Assembly (NCBI GenBank): GCA_964527785.1
Contig: CAZGNO010000141.1
Span: 1 to 6,570, forward strand
Direction: 5' to 3'
From: JADJXV01 sp964527785
Lineage (GTDB): Bacteria; Bacteroidota; Ignavibacteria; Kapaibacteriales; UBA961
DNA: 6,570 nt
Below are positions 5,877-6,570 of the stretch, piece by piece. Position numbers and translations under genes: made by a program. The notes under the pieces are model-generated. The model did not search any database. It had not been told where the DNA came from and saw only the letters and a program-made list of their open reading frames with translations. How positions within the stretch are numbered: the stretch's first letter is position 1; every line of letters begins with the position of its first letter.

Positions 5877-6139
5877 TAGAGTAAGTCCTTTTGTGAATAA
5901 TCATCATCGCCGTTTACATGACCGTTCGGATTGCCCGGCTTTTTGCCAAAATCACGAATAGCTACAAACACCCTGATTCCAAATAAAATGCAGCTGAACA
6001 GCGCAGAAAAAAACACAAAATATGGTGTTGCCTCTGCGACAAATCCGGCGAAGCTCGCCAAGCCCAAACTGCAAATAACAAAGTCCATAGTACCATAAGC
6101 CCTATGTGGCAAATTCTGAATATCAGTGTTTATGTTCAT
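5876..6139 (-). CDS. Small two-helix membrane protein, holin candidate
   Basis: An 87-residue protein that I do not recognise by sequence. Two hydrophobic stretches are visible, at about residues 19-35 and 38-61, followed by a short basic segment (RDFGKK) and a hydrophilic, Asp-rich tail of about 25 residues. Small size, two helices, a charged C-terminal tail and a position two genes before an endolysin are what phage holins usually show, so a role in forming membrane lesions at lysis is an inference from context. It is the first gene of the minus-strand run. Its stop overlaps the next start by one base (TAATG), implying translational coupling. No Shine-Dalgarno sequence is visible before the ATG; the upstream 40 bases are AT-rich. 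It could equally be an antiholin or an unrelated membrane protein. Confidence 0.6.
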   Translation of the reverse strand: MNINTDIQNLPHRAYGTMDFVICSLGLASFAGFVAEATPYFVFFSALFSCILFGIRVFVAIRDFGKKPGNPNGHVNGDDDYSQKDLL

Positions 6140-6223
6140 CGTTTTTCGATTTTGTTTAATGAGAATAATTAAGTAAGTAAGAGAACAAAATAAATTGTTG
6201 ATATATGATAGCTGTCATTTTGA

Positions 6224-6344
6224 TTAATCCCGACGGGATTAAATGTTTATAGCAATGTATTAGCTATGAACGTTCGACCCCATCGGGGTCGTATGCTCAG
6301 TGCGGAATGACTTTTTCTATAAACATTTGAATCCTTTGGATTCA
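6224..6344. repeat. Composite of three hairpins with mirrored ends (MITE/REP-like element)
   Basis: Hairpin 1 is TTAATCCCGACGGGATTAA (6224-6242, 9-bp perfect arms). Hairpin 2 is CGACCCC-ATC-GGGGTCG (6275-6291). Hairpin 3 is TGAATCC-TTT-GGATTCA (6328-6344). The segment AAATGTTTATAG beside hairpin 1 (6241-6252) is perfectly inverted as CTATAAACATTT beside hairpin 3 (6317-6328), so the ends are two copies of one unit, 'hairpin plus AAATGTTTATAG', facing each other with the GC-rich hairpin between. This organised symmetry is that of a small non-autonomous or structural-RNA repeat. Similar hairpins are, to my recollection, common between genes in Ignavibacteria and relatives. Confidence 0.72.
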
Positions 6345-6371
6345 CAATTATTGGTCTGATACATAAATTTA

Positions 6372-6402
6372 ATTTTGTCCTCCTAAGTGATAGGACTAAA
6401 AT
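6372..6402. repeat. Hairpin with ATTTTGTCCT / AGGACTAAAAT arms
   Basis: Arms ATTTTGTCCT (6372-6381) and AGGACTAAAAT (6392-6402) pair with a single bulged T and leave a 10-base loop. This is a fourth hairpin next to the three-hairpin composite. On the plus strand the stem ends in TAAAAT, not a T run, so it is not an obvious terminator in that direction; read on the minus strand it is followed by AAATT. Confidence 0.5.
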
Positions 6403-6458
6403 AACCGAACCATTAAATTCTAGAAATTATTTGGTTAAAAATTGGCAAGTACTAGATG

Positions 6459-6502
6459 CTTCGACTACGCTCAGCATGACAATAAAATTACGTCACCCTG
6501 AG
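6459..6502. repeat. CTTCG...CTCAGCATGAC dispersed palindromic repeat
   Basis: Begins CTTCGACTACGCTCAGCATG. The arm CTCAGCATGAC (6470-6480) is inverted as GTCACCCTGAG (6492-6502) with 9 of 11 matches and an 11-base AT-rich spacer. It is a full-length relative of the fragment at the left end of the window, and of a type seen in many copies per genome in diverse bacteria. Confidence 0.6.
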
Positions 6503-6570
6503 TTCCTGATAGTCGCCTAGCCGCCTACAAAATAATACAATGAAATAAAAAATAAGACAGTTGCCTTCTG

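Larger units (their letters stand above)
6140..6570. other. Gene-less, repeat-rich intergenic stretch
   Basis: No reading frame of coding character, tRNA or rRNA is visible on either strand across these 431 bases. The stretch is AT-rich and contains four hairpins between 6224 and 6402 and a CTTCG-type repeat at 6459-6502. The promoter for the minus-strand phage operon should lie at its left edge, but I see only an imperfect TTATTTTG near 6190 and no convincing partner element. Confidence 0.6.

Noticed and set aside
6224..6402. CRISPR-like array of palindromes
   Set aside because: The hairpins differ in sequence and spacing and there are no regular direct repeats with unique spacers.

Overview
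The window holds a compact, single-strand cassette of ten genes, all transcribed on the minus strand (right to left, about 6139 down to 71). Most of them look like tailed-phage genes. In transcription order they are: two small membrane proteins (holin candidates), a CHAP-type endolysin, a small beta-sandwich phage structural protein, three fibre or adhesin-like proteins, a short small-terminase-like protein, the terminase large subunit, and, after a 167-base gap with its own promoter-like sequence, a DinD-family protein. The first nine genes are very tightly packed, with 1-, 4- and 35-nt overlaps and gaps of a few bases up to 69 nt, so they read as one operon covering lysis, host recognition and DNA packaging.

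No portal, capsid, tail tube, tape measure, integrase, replication gene, tRNA or CRISPR array is visible. Terminase is normally followed by portal and capsid genes. Here it is followed by dinD and then by intergenic repeat sequence. The island may be a decayed prophage, the edge of a larger rearranged prophage, or a small element that borrows structural proteins. The window alone cannot decide between these.

Both ends carry non-coding dispersed-repeat sequence. The right 431 bases (6140-6570) contain no gene but are dense in hairpins: a composite of three hairpins with matching outer arms, a fourth hairpin, and a CTTCG...CTCAG-type element. A diverged relative of that last element lies at the extreme left end (1-30) in the same orientation. 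The phage-like genes therefore sit between host-type intergenic repeats.

Host: the small palindromic repeats, the AT-rich intergenic DNA and a perfect match to the Bacteroidota promoter pattern (TTTG, 21 bases, TAnnTTTG) before dinD suggest the Bacteroidota/Chlorobi/Ignavibacteria side of the tree. Several genes have good Shine-Dalgarno sequences, which is less typical of classical Bacteroidetes. This placement is an inference of low to moderate confidence.
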